From positions 2,790,001-2,854,000 of the forward strand of contig JAHLMK010000001.1 in the NCBI GenBank assembly GCA_019915135.1: a DNA stretch of 64,000 bases, in the 5' to 3' direction. The position numbers and the translations under genes are program-made. Within the stretch, counting starts at the first letter, position 1, and every line of letters starts with the position of its first letter. The DNA is from Strobilurus pachycystidiatus (lineage: Eukaryota; Basidiomycota; Agaricomycetes; Agaricales; Physalacriaceae). The notes below the pieces were generated by a model. It had not been told where the DNA came from and made no database searches. It was given only the letters and a program-made list of their open reading frames with translations. This document shows, piece by piece, positions 10,600 to 23,690 of the stretch.

Positions 10600-13500
10600 A
10601 TGGAGGTACGTTGTGTCCCGCTCACTGCCCGACTCCCCGCTCACCGGTGCATTGAAGGCTATACTCGATTTTGATCCTGAAAAGGAATTCAATGTCTCGC
10701 TTATGGACGAGGTCGTCAAGGCCTTTTTCGCCGGAACGGGAGACGAGGTGCGATTCAGTCGTGATGTCCGCCGGCGCGCCACTCATTGCGACCACAACAG
10801 CAACGGATGGCCCAGCAGGTCGTCACTCAGTTTCAGGAGAATCCAGAGGCCTGGACAAGAGTGCCTGCGATCCTTGAGAACTCATCGTATCAGCAGTCCA
10901 AGGTCGGTCCCTTCAGCAGCCACGCTCGATCTGCGTATTCACGCCATTTTTCCCAGTACATTGGCTTGCAGATACTCGAGAGATTGATCAACACGCGCTG
11001 GAAGACGCTACCAGAGGATCAGCGACAAGGCATGTCCACAGCTTCTCATCTGTTTCGCGTTATTGACGTTTGCCAGGCATCAGGAACTTTGTCGTTCAAG
11101 CCAACGTCGCCGCCGCATCCGATGAGAACGTGGCGCGGAAAGAAAAGTCCTACATGAATAAGCTGAATCTCGCCCTCGTCCAAGTACGTCCGGATCTAGC
11201 CACAGCCCCATTCATTTCTTCTTCTTCTTATGTCTCATTCGCATCTTCAGATCCTGAAGCAAGAGTGGCCACACAACTGGCCTACATTCATCACCGAGCT
11301 TGTAGAATCCTCCAAAACAAATCTGTCCCTCTGCGAAAACAACATGATCATTCTCAAACTGCTTTCGGAGGAAATCTTCGATTTCTCAGCCGAGCAGATG
11401 ACACAGACCAAAATCAAGAACTTGAAGAATCAGATGTGCGGCGAATTCTCCGAGATCTTCAAGTTGTGTTCCGAGGTGCTGGAGGCAGCCAACAAGACAT
11501 CGTTAATCAAGGCGACGTTGGAGACGCTGCTTCGGTTCCTCAATTGGATCCCGTTGGGTTACATCTTCGAGACAAAAGTGATAGACTTGCTTTTGACGCG
11601 TGTGCGCTCCTTCTACTCTCACTCCGTTACTGCTCTGACGACGCGTCGTAGTTCCTACCAACTCCCGAATTCCGCAATATCACGCTAAAGTGTCTCGCTG
11701 AAATCGCTGCGTTGAACGTTGGACCGGAATACGACCCCAAATTTGTCATTCTTTTCGCCATGGTCATGACATCCATCAATCTCATGATTCCCCCAAATAC
11801 CAACATTGCCCAAGCGTATGCCAACGCGAATGATGCAAGCCAGGAGCTCGTCCTCAACTTGTCTCTGTTTCTCGCCAACTTCCTATCAAATCACGTTCGT
11901 TGTATCGAAGGAGAAGAGAACCGAGACGTTTTGTTGAACGCTCATCTGTATATGGTCAAGGTATCGCAGGTGGACGAGCGGGAAATCTTCAAAATCTGCC
12001 TGGAGTACTGGATCAAACTGGTATCCGAACTTTACGACGAGCTGCAGAGTCTTCCTATCGGTGACTCAGGCTTACTGATGGGGCTTAATCTGGGGGGTGC
12101 GAACGGGGTGTTGCCCGGAATGTCTTTACGGAAGAACATCTACAGCGATGTACTTTCGAATCTGCGGCTTGTCGTTGTCGAGAGAATGGTGAAACCTGAA
12201 GAGGTTCGCTTCCTTTCTCGTCTCATGAAGTCACTCATTGATCCCGGCGTACGATTCAGGTTCTCATTGTCGAGAATGACGAGGGTGAAATCGTTCGCGA
12301 ATTCATGAAGGAGAGCGACACTATCGTTCTCTACAAGTCTATGCGAGAGCTTTTGGTTTACCTGACCCATCTGGACGTTCTGGACACGGAGACCATCTTG
12401 ACAGAGAAGCTTGCAAAGCAAGTGGACGGTACGGAATGGTCATGGAACAACCTCAACACGCTCTGTTGGGCTATTGGTTCAATATCAGGTGCTATGAGTA
12501 CGTTTCTGAGTCTTCTATCTGTCATCTATATCGTAACGTCTTCTTGTAGACGAAGAGACAGAGAAGCGTTTCTTAGTCACGGTCATCAAAGACCTCCTCG
12601 GGCTTTGCGAGATAAAACGAGGAAAAGACAACAAGGCTGTCGTTGCCTCCGACATCATGTACATCGTCGGACAGTACCCTCGGTTCCTCAAGGCACATTG
12701 GAAGTTCTTGAAGACGGTCGTGAACAAGCTCTTCGAGTTCATGCACGAGGTCCATGAAGGTATCTTCGGCAGGCACTATCTCTTTTTTTTCTCAGCGCTT
12801 AAATGGGCTGTTAGGTGTACAGGATATGGCTTGTGATACGTTCATCAAGATTGCGCAGAAGTGTCGTCGGCATTTCGTGATGCAGCAGTCTGGTGAAACT
12901 GAGCCTTATGTCGATGAAATCTTGCGGTTGCTCCACCGAACGACGATCGATTTGTCGCCACAACAAGTGCACACTTTCTACGAGGCTGTCGGTTATATGA
13001 TATCCGCACAACCGAACAAACCTCAGCAAGAGAAGCTCATCGCCAAATTAATGGAGCTGCCCAACAATGCGGTACGCGACATTTTGACCTGCATTTCTTG
13101 TTCGCTGATCGTCTCGACAGTGGGACTCGCTGATGGCTCAAGCCTCGCAGAACATGGATGTGCTCTCCAACTTGGAAAACATCAAAATCCTATCTAACGT
13201 TCTCAAAACGAACGTCTCCGCCTGCACGTCTATCGGCAGCTTCTACCTACCCCAAGTGGGTCGCATCTTTCTGGACATGCTGGGCTTGTACAAGGCTGTC
13301 AGTGGGATCATCAGTGAAACAGTTGCCAAAGATGGTTTGTGGCCACAGATAACTGTCAGGATCAGCCTACTAACCTTATCACAGGTCCCGTGGCCACGAA
13401 GACACCCAAAATAAGGCAGCTCCGGACGGTCAAGAAGGAAATCCTGAAGCTAATGGAGACCTATATCCGGAAGGCGGAGGATCTCGAATCTGTCAATAGC

Positions 13501-14617
13501 AGCTTCATCCCTCCCCTTCTTGATGCGATTCTTGGGGATTACACTCGAAACGTTCCGGCCGCTCGTGACGCTGAGGTCTTGAACGTGATGACAACGATTA
13601 CGACTCGTCTCGGGGTACGTTTTACTTCTGATTGCTCTCGACGCGATAGGGACTAATCGTTCCCACCTCAGTCTCTACTAACACCGCAAGTCGGGGCCAT
13701 TCTGGACGCGGTGTTCGAGCCGACGTTGAGTATGATTAACCAAGACTTTGCTGAGTACCCCGAGCATCGAGCCGGTTTCTTCAAACTCCTCCGGACAATC
13801 AATATGAACTGCTTCCCTGGTGCGTAAATCACGACGGAAATGGGTCATCTGCTCAACTTTTCATATGCATGCAGCCTTGTTGACAATACCGCCGCCCCAG
13901 TTCAAACTGTTCATGGACAGCATCAACTGGGCTATTAAGCATACAATGAGAGATATCTCGGATCTTGGGCTGAGCAGTAAGTCCGTGGCTCATTTCGGGT
14001 TCGTCGCGGCTAACTCGTTCTCCATAGTGTGTTTGGAGTTGGTCAACAACTTCGCAAACGCGACAGATCCGACCGTCTGCATGGCGTTCTTCCAACAGTA
14101 CTACTTGACTATCGTGCAGGATACCTTCTTTGTGTTGCTCGACGCCGACCACAAGAGCGGATTCAAGCTGCAAACTCTCCTCCTGGCACGGATGTTCCAG
14201 CTCGTGGAGCAAAACATCATCACCGCGCCTTTGTTCGATCCATCACAAGCGAACGACCCGAACGCCACGAACGCCCTGGGCCTCCAGGAGTACTGTGTCA
14301 CCCTTTTGCACTCGTCATTCCCACATACCCAACCGTATGTCTAGCCTCGTCATGAAGTTCATGTCAGCTAACGCTATTACAGGGCTCAAGTCAAGACCTT
14401 CGTGAAGCAGCTGGGCGTCTACCACAATGACATCAATCGCTTCAAGGGCGCGCTCCGAGACTTCCTGATTGAACTGAAGGAGTTCTCCAGCGGAGACAAT
14501 GCCGAATTGTTCTTGGAGGAGAAGGAGAAGCAATTGGAGGAAGAGCGCCAACTGCATATGCGCATCCCGGGCATGCTGAAACCCTCACAATTAGAGGACA
14601 AAGACGAGGACATATAA
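10600..14617 (+). CDS. CRM1: Exportin-1 (CRM1), nuclear export receptor
   Basis: Exports leucine-rich NES cargo with Ran-GTP. Sixteen exons (first only 6 nt, 10600-10605; last 14383-14617) close in phase to 1073 aa, the normal CRM1 length. The protein starts [14 protein letters not shown], then the CRIME/importin-beta N domain ([28 protein letters not shown]), and HEAT repeats. The NES-groove segment reads [16 protein letters not shown], with the cysteine that leptomycin B alkylates in human CRM1 (Cys528). [20 protein letters not shown] follows. The intron at 11030-11076 is GC-AG (CAAG|GCATGT). The acidic C-terminus ends in DKDEDI. Neighbouring Cdc27 begins 336 bp downstream on the same strand. 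Confidence 0.97.
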
Positions 14618-14953
14618 GTAAACCTCGGTCCGATTCACTCTATCTACCTTACCGCGTCCGTAATCTTTTCGCCTAGTCTCCCTAGTTTTTGTCTGCTCTA
14701 CTATGCTCTCGATTCATCCCAACGCATGTATACTAACGAACCGCAGCCGTAGTCTTAGACAAAAGAAATGTATATTAAAGGAACATCCAGAACAAGACAC
14801 TGTACACGTACACTTACATCTGAATCACAATTCCAATCATCGAACACATGGATCTCGACGCGTTGAGAGGCACACGTGATGAGCGAGAGGACTTTCCGAA
14901 CCACCAAGTCGGCCGCTATTCCATTACACCGACTCGACGGATCCGTGGACGAC
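14618..14953. other. Intergenic between CRM1 and CDC27
   Basis: 336 bp holding the CRM1 3' end and the CDC27 promoter. The CDC27 frame is open upstream to an ATG at 14879, so part of this may be coding if the longer start is used. Nothing else is seen. Confidence 0.45.
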
Positions 14954-17759
14954 ATGGACAACGCGGAACATGCGCCGTTCGACACCCATCTGTCCATGCG
15001 CTTCCAATCTCTTATATGGTCCTGTCTCGACGCCGAGCTGACACGAACGGCTGTCTTTTACGCGGAACGCTTCCACATCGCCAGCGGCGGAAGTCATGTT
15101 TCGCGCCATCTGTGTGCATTATCGCTGCTGAGGGAGGGCCAGACGTATTCGGCGCTGCACTACGTCAACATCGAAGCGGGACAGCAGTGTAGCGGATGTC
15201 TCGAGCTGAAAGCAAAGTGCTGTACGGCGCTGGGCCGCTTCAGGCAGGCCAGCGAAGCACTAGAGGCGTCGATGGCGCATCCCACTTATGGGACTTCATG
15301 TGCGTAGTGGATGACTATGTTGGCGATGTGGAATTCACACTATTTGGCTCGTAGCCTCAAGCATTCCTCGCATGGCGCGCCAATTTCCCGAAGAGGCGAC
15401 GATGCACTGCAGGAACGGATCCATGGCGATGAAGGGTAATCTCCAGGACAAAGCCGCGGTCAGCTTCCAGCAGGCGCTGAATCTCAATCCGTTACTCTGG
15501 GAGGCCTTCGAAGGTCTTTGCAGTCTTGGTACGCGCCTACAATGAAACGTTAACTCGATGTTTATCCTGTTCCGCCTAGGTGCTATTCCTAATATCGATA
15601 CCCTATTTCCCCACCGCCCTCTACCTACAAGGCGTTTGCCACCAGAAGCGACCTTCCCCAAATCTACCTTTCCGATCGCCACAGGTGCTGCTTTCTTTAC
15701 GCCCGATAGCGGTCATTCGGGCAACCTCTTCCGCCCATGGGATGCTTCTGCAGCACCACTACCCTCTCGCCTCGGGCCTTCGGGACACCCAGAATCGTTG
15801 TGCGTGTAACCTCACTGGGTAGACCTATATTTATTGTTTCTCGCCTGAATTGCAGAACCACTACGTACCCCACACCGTCAGAACCTCAAATGCACAGAGC
15901 AGCAGCAAAGTCTCAATCTACCGCGAATCCACCACCACAACCTCACTTCTCGCGTCCTCTCTCATCAGCTGAAGAAACAGGTCCCGTTCTAAAAAAGATG
16001 CGCTCTGCACGCCAACCCGAGACGTCAAGGACTTTGAAGGCCACGAAGCAGAATGGGGACGACGTACAGAAAAAGGCACGCGACCGCCAGGGCTTTCAAT
16101 TTTCTAACTTCTTCTCATCCTCGGTTCGTCGTTCGCAGCAATCATCAAGATCCGGGGTACCTGGGAGATTAGGAAACTCAACAACCATCGCGAATGTCGC
16201 GGGTCGGCGGAGTACACGCCTTCTAAGTGGCACTGGCCCCAAACAACAAGGACTGAAAGTGAAGCTTCTTTATTTTGGATTGTTTTTCTTTCTGAGTTCG
16301 TATGCGTATAGGTTCCGCGACGTCGACAGGCAACGGCCAACTTTCGATCTCAGTCTCAGTCGCTAGATTCTGACACGGAGGATGACGCCCTGACTGGCGA
16401 AGCTGCGCATTCTCCGTCACCTCCGAACGCGCAATCCCCTCGTTCGGAGAGATCATTATCACCTGGTCCATGGACTGGGGTCCCCACAACGGCCCACGAA
16501 GCATATGAGATAGAGCTCGCAGACCATTACATTTATGATCTTATGCGGCGGTATGCTATCGCGACGAGGGCGTTGACCGTATACGATTCGGACTTGTGCA
16601 TAAGCGAGATAAGCAAGCTATCTGAACAGGATCAGGCGAGTCCATGGACAATGGCTCTGCTTGGGCGGGCACATTATGAGAAAGCGGACTATGGCTCAGT
16701 ACGTATTCTGGAACGTTGGCTTTTCGCAACTTTTAACGCGTTGATTTCCAATAGGCCGAGAGGGCGTTCAAGGCGTTGCGTGTTATGGACCCTTACAGGC
16801 TCTGGGACATGGAAATATATTCCACTCTGCTCTGGTACCTTCAGCGGAGCGTCGAACTGTCGTTTCTGGCGCAAGAACTTCTAAACATCAACCCGCGGTC
16901 CTCTCAGGCGTGGATTGCGATCGGAAACTTGTTTTCATTACAGAAGGAGCGAAGTCAGGCGTTGACATGCTTTGGACGAGCTGCTCAGATGGACCCCTCG
17001 TGTGCTTATGCATATACTCTGAGCGGACATGAATCCATAGATGAGGATCTCAATAAGGCGGCAGCCTTTTTCCAGTCTGCTTTACGTGTTGATCCTCGCC
17101 ACTACAATGCGTGGTACGGTGGCTTTTTGCAACAATGTGTTTGTTTATCTGACCTCGTGAACAGGTATGGGTTAGGGTCTTGCTACTTGCGCTGGAGTAA
17201 ACTACGACTAGCGGAGTACCATTACCGTAAGGCGAAGTCGATACACCCTAATAACGCGGTGTTGCTTGGATGTGTCGGAATGGTGCGTACTTCTTTCTAG
17301 TGATGAGGTGCCCGGGGCCAGTTTGACAAACCGGGTTATTCAGGTACTTGAACGCAAGGGTGATCGAACCGGTGCCATTGCGATATTTGATGAGGCTATT
17401 GAAATGGCACCTGAAAACGCCTTGGTTCGCTATCGTCGCGCCAAAATTCTTATCTCCATGCGGAAGTATGAGGTGAGTCGTCACGGTGAGTTCTACTGCG
17501 TGCTTCTTATTGACATGCGCCACAGCCTGCGATACGAGACTTGGAGTACCTGCGCAAGACGGCACCCGAGGAATCAAATGTGGTGTTTCAGCTGGCGAAA
17601 GCTTATCGGCTGGTTGGAGACGATGTCAAGTCGGCGCAGCTTCTGGCTGTGGTGCGAGATGTGGCGCCGAAGAATCTGAATAAGATCAAGCGCTTACTAG
17701 AGACTGTGAAGGACGAAGGCGGCTCAGTCAGCGGGGAAGATCGGATGGACACGCGATGA
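14954..17759 (+). CDS. CDC27: Anaphase-promoting complex subunit 3 (Cdc27), TPR protein
   Basis: TPR scaffold of the APC/C that binds Cdc20/Cdh1 tails. Nine exons (14954-15299, 15355-15528, 15580-15799, 15856-16258, 16312-16698, 16755-17113, 17165-17282, 17344-17472, 17526-17759) close to 789 aa. N-terminal motifs are LIWSCLDAELTRTAVFYAER, CSGCLELKAKCCTALGR and LNPLLWEAFEGLCSLG. A disordered basic/serine-rich middle (about residues 180-380) follows, then consecutive TPRs including SSQAWIAIGNLFSLQKE, YNAWYGLGSCYLRWSK and KAYRLVGD. The start at 14954 was chosen because the family begins shortly before the LIW motif; ATG 14879 is an in-frame alternative. Confidence 0.94.
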
Positions 17760-18053
17760 AGCCGAGGACCGACATACTACATAGAAAACATCCTGTAATC
17801 TGTTGCGTGAGTCACGCAAGCTTGGTGTTGATATGGCGAAGTGCCCGTTGCAACTTGCGCCGGGTGCGGCCGAGTTGCGGCTCAGTTAGGGGCCTGACCC
17901 GTGTGACTCCTCCCGTCCTACTTTAGACACGCGCGTTGCTGTTGACTCCTTCACATCACCACCACCATCGTCCCCTCCAACGATGTCGGCTTAAACTCCA
18001 TGCCTTGATTGAACTCCCTTGTCGTTACTTGTCCTCGTCGTTGACTGTCAAGC

Positions 18054-19108
18054 ATGGTTAACACAGTCCAACGAATCTCCAACAACGGCTCCCTACTCTT
18101 CGAACCAGAGATAGTCGAACGCATACACCGGTAGCTGCCCTTTTCGTCCTCCTGGTGAGTCGCACGGGCACGTCGTCGCCTCTGCTGAGCAGCGCTGACC
18201 GACGAGCACAGCTACACTCTCATTCACTCGTCTGCCCCATGTCGTTAGTTCCTACAACACTCTTGGCGCTCACCCGCGACAAGCTGCACACACCTCTGGG
18301 CTCGGAGGCAAGCAGCTTGCACCGCTGGGTTCTGCTCAAAAACTCATTCCACCTCATTCCCTCGCCGTCTGGCGACACCGCCGCAGTCAAACCGCCACCT
18401 TGTGACACTTGCAACAGCACTACTTACAATGACGACACCCCCGACGCAGAAGTAATGGGAGGTGTTTCCGAATCCCTCATTTACCCCGACGTAGAAAAAT
18501 TCTCAGCAGAGCCAAACCCCGTTGATGGCCCATCACAGGCCCAATGGTTTGACTCACTATGGGAAGAGCTAGACGACGATGACGACGAGTTCACCTCTGA
18601 GCCCCAGCCTTCAGCGCTTCCGGGAGAGGATGACGAAGACGCTCTCATCAGTCCGCTGCCTTCACCCATGTCGTCGTCGGACGATCTCACCAGCCAATCA
18701 TACTTTTCCACTGTCTCTCTGTCTTACCCTTACCCATTCCCTGTACCATATCCACCCTTCCACCCTCCCCTCATCTCACCCTGCCAGCTTGAGTCTGAAT
18801 ACAGCCCTCCTCCATACCATGATCCTCTGCCCTACTTCGACCTTGACCTCGACGATGTCGCGGATCTTCCTGTTCCTGACGCCATAGACGATACATCCGA
18901 CGACGAGTCTGAGTCGCCCAGCACGCCCTCGCTTGGCCGCTCGACTGCGTTGGACTTGGTCGACCCTGTCTCTGTCCCACTCCCTCTAGATGGCAGTAGA
19001 CTCGGACTCTCGGACCCGCAGGTGTATAGCGCCACGGACGAATCCTTCATGTACCCATTCAAATTCCCCTTCCCCAATCCCAATTACCCACTTCTTACAG
19101 AGTGCTAA
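18054..19108 (+). CDS. Hypothetical acidic, proline-rich protein, 330 aa
   Basis: Two exons (18054-18130, 18193-19108) joined over a 62-nt intron give 330 aa. The N-terminus MVNTVQRISNNGSLLFEPE is preceded by a long pyrimidine-rich leader. The bulk is low complexity: acidic blocks (EELDDDDDEF; DLDLDDVADL), a tyrosine/proline tract (SYPYPFPVPYPPFHPP), and a C-terminus with MYPFKFPFPNPNYPLL. No folded domain, signal peptide or membrane helix is evident. It may be a disordered regulator, but no function can be given. An upstream 294-bp gap from CDC27 holds its promoter. Confidence 0.6.
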
Positions 19109-19593
19109 TAGTACCCTTACATATACTCCAGATCTCTCTCCCCCTGCTCCCATATGTTGCCAATCCTTGCTCTACCCCATCTTCCTGCTATTCGTTGTCC
19201 GCTTAGTATGTACATACTCTCCCTTACGTTGTCCTCTGGCTCTGAATTGATATTGACTGGTTCCACCTTGATGCTATACACGTGTGCAGCGTTAAGCATT
19301 CTCCGCTGTATTGATACGCGGGGAACTTGACCAAGCAATGGACGCTCAACCGAGCAATCCGTTTTGATGTGTTTCGCAGATTCTATAGAGCTCGTCATCG
19401 TCCACGTCAAGAGTTGTTATGATTATGCTGGCCGCCAGTGATTGTAGAGCGCAGTTACACAGGCTGTAAAAGAAAACCGAATACAACAGTACTGGTATAG
19501 GGCACAAGGGACTCAGAGGCACGGGTCCATTCCCTTGATTCGAGGTTACAGCTAGACATACGAACCTGAGGACAAATTCCGGACCTTCCATGT
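19109..19593. other. Convergent 3' region, no gene seen
   Basis: 485 bp between the stop codons of two converging genes (18054-19108 plus, 19594-20657 minus). It is pyrimidine-rich near 19110-19230. No supported reading frame is present, so both 3' UTRs probably lie here. Confidence 0.5.
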
Positions 19594-20657
19594 CTATCTC
19601 ATGTCCTGAGGCGTGGTGGTGGCGTCTACTGCTTTGACGGACCCAGGCTTCGGCGCCGAGTGGATCATCACGTCCGAGGAACATGCATCAATCTTATCCG
19701 GTGTGACGAACTGAATAGACGTATTGTTAAACGCGGCCGGCCAGGAGGTACAAAGCGGAAGCGGGGTGCCCTGCAAGAATGGAACTTTGACAGACAAGAC
19801 AAGTCAGACACGACTAGTCCCGCAACGCCTGATAAGCACAACATTACCGATTCGCAAAAGACAAGGCACCCTTGATTCTAGCTTGTGGGATGCGTTGCTG
19901 ATAGGGAGTTCAATCAGCTTCCCGGATTATGATGGGAAATGGAACGCACTTTTCGACGTAATCTCCGAGACGGTTGGACACCAGTATAAGGCTGCGCAGA
20001 GAAGTGGGGGTGTGATTGGCCCGCAGAATGTCCTCGTGGAGTTCCAAGTCACAGTGCGGCATATAGACGATGGTTGGAGTCTCGCAAACATAGGTGTAAT
20101 GCTATAGGGCGCGTGAGATCCACGGATGGGGCATCTCGTAAGTTGTGTCTTAACGTGCATGATCTGGGGGGGTTATGCGCATTCCCAGTGCCATAAGGAG
20201 GGTGATATCCTCAGCCGAGAATACAGGATCATAGAGAGACACTCGTCCGGGGTCCTAAGAAGAACCTCGCTCAATGGAGAACTCCGGTGTGTCAGGAAAG
20301 TGGGGAACGGACGTACTACGTTGAGGGATTTACACAAGCGAAGGAGGAAGGCTAGCTGGGCACGGCTGGTCGGAGATGAGTCTGGGGAGCCGAGCCCAAG
20401 ACAAAGGATGTTGATATTAAGCGGGGTAGAACACGCTGACGCGTCGAGGGAGTCTTGGACCGCTTCTGGTTGGGTAAATGAAAACCAGACATACACGGCC
20501 AGGTCAAGACGGACGGACTCATGGCTTGGGACATCCAGCCCTCGCGATCAAGGTCTGCGGCAGCACGGTCAATTTTCTGTGCAAGAGATAAGGAAGGCTG
20601 GGCGTTTTTTGAACGCCGTTTCCTTGGTTGCTTGAAGCCGTCATCAGTCTGGGCCAT
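19594..20657 (-). CDS. SRR1-family protein
   Basis: SRR1 (sensitivity to red light reduced) family protein, linked to circadian control in plants and of unclear function in fungi. Six exons (20519-20657, 20320-20465, 20159-20254, 19950-20101, 19848-19897, 19594-19784) close to 257 aa. Diagnostic motifs: ILCLGLGSPDSSPTSRAQLA, then VSLYDPVFSAEDITLL, then TPTIVYMPHCDLELHEDILR, then LILVSNRLGDYVE and SWPAAFNNTSIQF. The intron 20102-20158 has to use a GC donor (CAT|GCACGT); the adjacent GT would break the frame after a 7-C run. The N-terminus KQPRKRRSKN is basic. Confidence 0.85.
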
Positions 20658-20838
20658 ACGGAGGTGTAAATCTGGGTGTTTGTTAGTGTCCACTGTCAAC
20701 CTATGCGTCACACAGGTTGGACAAAAAATTCGATCAAGTGACAATGATCGAGTAGCTACTTGTACGGTGTATTCGCAATGCAATGAGTAACATTGCATTC
20801 AACGAATGGGTAGCAAAATGACAACAACTGATACAATA

Positions 20839-21542
20839 TTACAAAGTCTTCTGCGCCCACAAATCATCGCCAAGATATGTCGCCGTTTCCACTGCGACAC
20901 CCTTATTCACCTTACGCATCTCCTCCGTATCCAGCTTGGTGATGCCGACTCCAACAGCGTGCTCCTTGCCTTCAGAGAATATCGCCACCGGTGTGCCCGC
21001 CGGCAGGGCATCGTCCGCAGGTGGTAGGTAACCTCCAGCCGAGGTGAGCCCTGGGCACATCATATGCGCGCCAGCCAGCAGGAAACGGATTGCGCCACGG
21101 TCGATCTGCACCTTGGGCAAAATATATGGATCTGAAGATTATCAGCTACCAAATCCATGGCTGATGTTTGCTCACACACACATTTGTGCAGAACTCGGAG
21201 CGTGGGGTACATGGGCCCGTCAAAGTGCTGGAATAGTAGTGGCTCGTTGTGCGCCGTGTATATCGAGATGTGCTCTCTGCTGGGTGGCCAATGAGGACAT
21301 GGGTCTACATTTGAGCCGGATAGCGCACCACTTAACGAGCACCAAGCCCTCCTTCTTGGGCCATAGCACCTCCAGCGTCTCCGGCTCTATTTTCCACTGC
21401 GATAGCACTGTCGCCCGTATTGCGCGCTGCACTGATGACTTGACCGGCGTGTGTCCCGATACATCCGTAGATGGCTGGAATCTTCAACATCCTTCAATCG
21501 AAGCCCGGACAGTGCTGAGGAGATACTTTACTTTTTGAACAT
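20839..21542 (-). CDS. TMA20: Translation machinery-associated protein 20 (MCT-1 type, PUA domain)
   Basis: Tma20/MCT-1 acts with Tma22/DENR in recycling 40S subunits. Four exons (21532-21542, 21329-21481, 21182-21279, 20839-21131) close in phase to 184 aa, the family length. The first exon encodes only MFKK plus part of a codon. Motifs in order: VKSSVQRAIRATVLSQW, WPKKEGLVLVKCREHISIYT, QHFDGPMYPTLRVLHKYPY, and the PUA domain VDRGAIRFLLAGAHMMCPGL-type segment (here VQIDRGAIRFLLAGAHMM, CPGLTSAGG), KEHAVGVGITKL and NKGVAVETATYLGDDLW. The start is fixed by the conserved MFKKF. Confidence 0.94.
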
Positions 21543-21662
21543 GATGGAAACGGAAAGAGATGGTTTATCTCCTGATCGATGACGTTCACGCGTTGAGCTT
21601 CTCAACTTAGATCTCATTAGTAGCTACAGTTTTATCTAGACATGTTTACAATCCTTCAATCA

Positions 21663-23690
21663 TCAATGTCCGTGAGGATCAGGCTCCCCGCGTTGTTCTG
21701 CACAAGAGTCAGCACGTTCAAACGGAGGCCACGGGTTATTGCAACTCACCCGGTATGCATTGGATGGCATCATCAATACGAAGCAGCGAAACGGCAGCCT
21801 CATACGCTGACTTCAAGCTCTTCACCTTGCTCATTGTTGGCTCCAAGACACCCGCCGTGACGTTGTCCCGTACTTCGCCATTCAACAAGTCAAGACCGTA
21901 TCGCAACAACACCTTTTTCGGGTCGTCAGCAGGGGCCTTTTGAGCTGCGTTGTGGTATGACCGTAGCTTCGCTACGAGCTCAGTCGAATCCTTCGCCGCA
22001 TTGACTGCTAGAGTTTTCGGTATCGACAGGAGGGCACTAGCGAACTCCGCGACTGCTAGCTGCTCTCGGGAAGTCTGAAAAGACAGTCAATATAACACAA
22101 ATGAAGTCTGTATAGGCGGCATGGAACGCACCAAAGTCACGGCAAAGTTCTCCAAATATACACTCAACGCAGATTCGACCGCTCCACCACCTGGCACCAC
22201 GGAGCCGCTCTCTAGCGTCCTCTTGATGATAGATAACGTATCGTGCAAAGCGCGCTCCATCTCATCAAGCATATAATCGTTCGCCCCACGCAGTACGATC
22301 GAGGCTGAGCTGACGACTTTCGTTCCCTTGATGAGGATAAGCTCATCGTCAGAAATCCGCTCCTGCGCAACCTCGTCCGCAGTACCCAGGTAGCTGGCCT
22401 CGAAGGTCTCTTCGCCTTCAAGGTTCGCAAGACTGGAAACGAGCTGCCCGCCAGTTGCTTTAGCGATGCGCCTCAAGTCCTCCTTCCTACAACGGCGAAC
22501 GGCCATAGCACCGGCCTCAACGAACTCCTTCAAGCACAAGTCGTCGATTCCCTTGGTAGTCAGCACAACATTGGCGCCAGCTGCCAATATCTTCCGAATC
22601 CGCTCAAGAACAATTTCGGCTTCCCTGATGGAGTGGTCAGCACGATATAATGTCGACTGTACTCTGCGCACCTCTTTCTGATTTCCTCCAGCTGATTGGG
22701 ATCCTCGACAAGGATTTGAATGCCAAGCTGCATCCGTGCCTTTCGCAGATCAATGTCGAGGCACGCGATTTTCGCACCAGTGATGCGCTTTTTCATAGCT
22801 TAAAGTTTGGTAAGTATAGGGAAATGAGCTTCGATACGAATATAGCGCACCTTGGCTGGCAACAGTGCAGTTCAAAGCGTATCCTTGAACGAAGAGAGAC
22901 TCGCGTGCACTACGACCGTGTGCTTTGAGGATGTTCACTGCCTTGACGGGATATTTGATGTCACCGCGCATGTTAACGGTTTTGACAGCCAGCATCGCTT
23001 CGACAGCCATGGGTGCAAACAGATCGTCATCACTATAGATGAGTTATGAGAGGTGGTTCTCGAGGAGTTGATCGCGCAACGCACTTTCCAATGATCTTGC
23101 TCGACATGGTCGTTTTCGCAGCATTGATCAGAGCCTCCTTGCCAAGCGAGTCCACCTTGATACTGAGCTGGTCCGTCATAAACTTGACCGCCTCCTTGCA
23201 AGCGAGCCGATATCCAGTGATAATCGTCGTGGGATGGATTTTTGCTTTGACGAGCTCGTTTGCGCGGCGGAGAAGCTCTGCGGCTATGATAACCACGGAC
23301 GTCGTGCCATCGCCGACCTCCTTGTCTTGCTTCTGGGAAAGATCGACGAATATGCGCCCAGCGGGGTTCTCGACGGCCAACAGGGATAATATAGTCGCGC
23401 CGTCGTTGGAGATGGTCACTTCCTGGGATGGGTCAGGACGCATTGTGGGCGACGCAAGCACATGGATCGTACCCCGATGTTGTCCACGAGCATTTTGTCC
23501 AATCCGAGGGGTCCCAAGGAGCTTTTGACGATGTTTGCGATGGACTGGGCGGCAATGACTGGAGATTGGGGTTGTTAAGCAAAAACAAATCCTGGGACGA
23601 AGGACACACACCATTCTGGTCACGAATGTCCTGGCCAGAGACTCTGTCTCCGCCAAGGAACGCGCCTGCTCGTGGGTCTCTTTGGAACAT
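21663..23690 (-). CDS. TCP1: T-complex protein 1 subunit alpha (CCT1)
   Basis: Alpha subunit of the cytosolic TRiC/CCT chaperonin that folds actin and tubulin. Eight exons (23612-23690, 23473-23558, 23085-23422, 22851-23032, 22672-22798, 22132-22624, 21750-22074, 21663-21697) close to 554 aa. Motifs: [28 protein letters not shown], the ATPase signature [11 protein letters not shown], the apical [27 protein letters not shown]-like [10 protein letters not shown], and [17 protein letters not shown]. The tail ends EPDPHGH, close to the PHDH end of yeast Tcp1. Alpha assignment rests on the KAHG/GYALNC segment and the tail. Confidence 0.95.

Noticed and set aside
20150..20175. Apparent frameshift after a 7-C run in the SRR1-family gene
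   Set aside because: A GC donor two bases upstream of the GT restores phase and joins conserved motifs, so no damage needs to be assumed.
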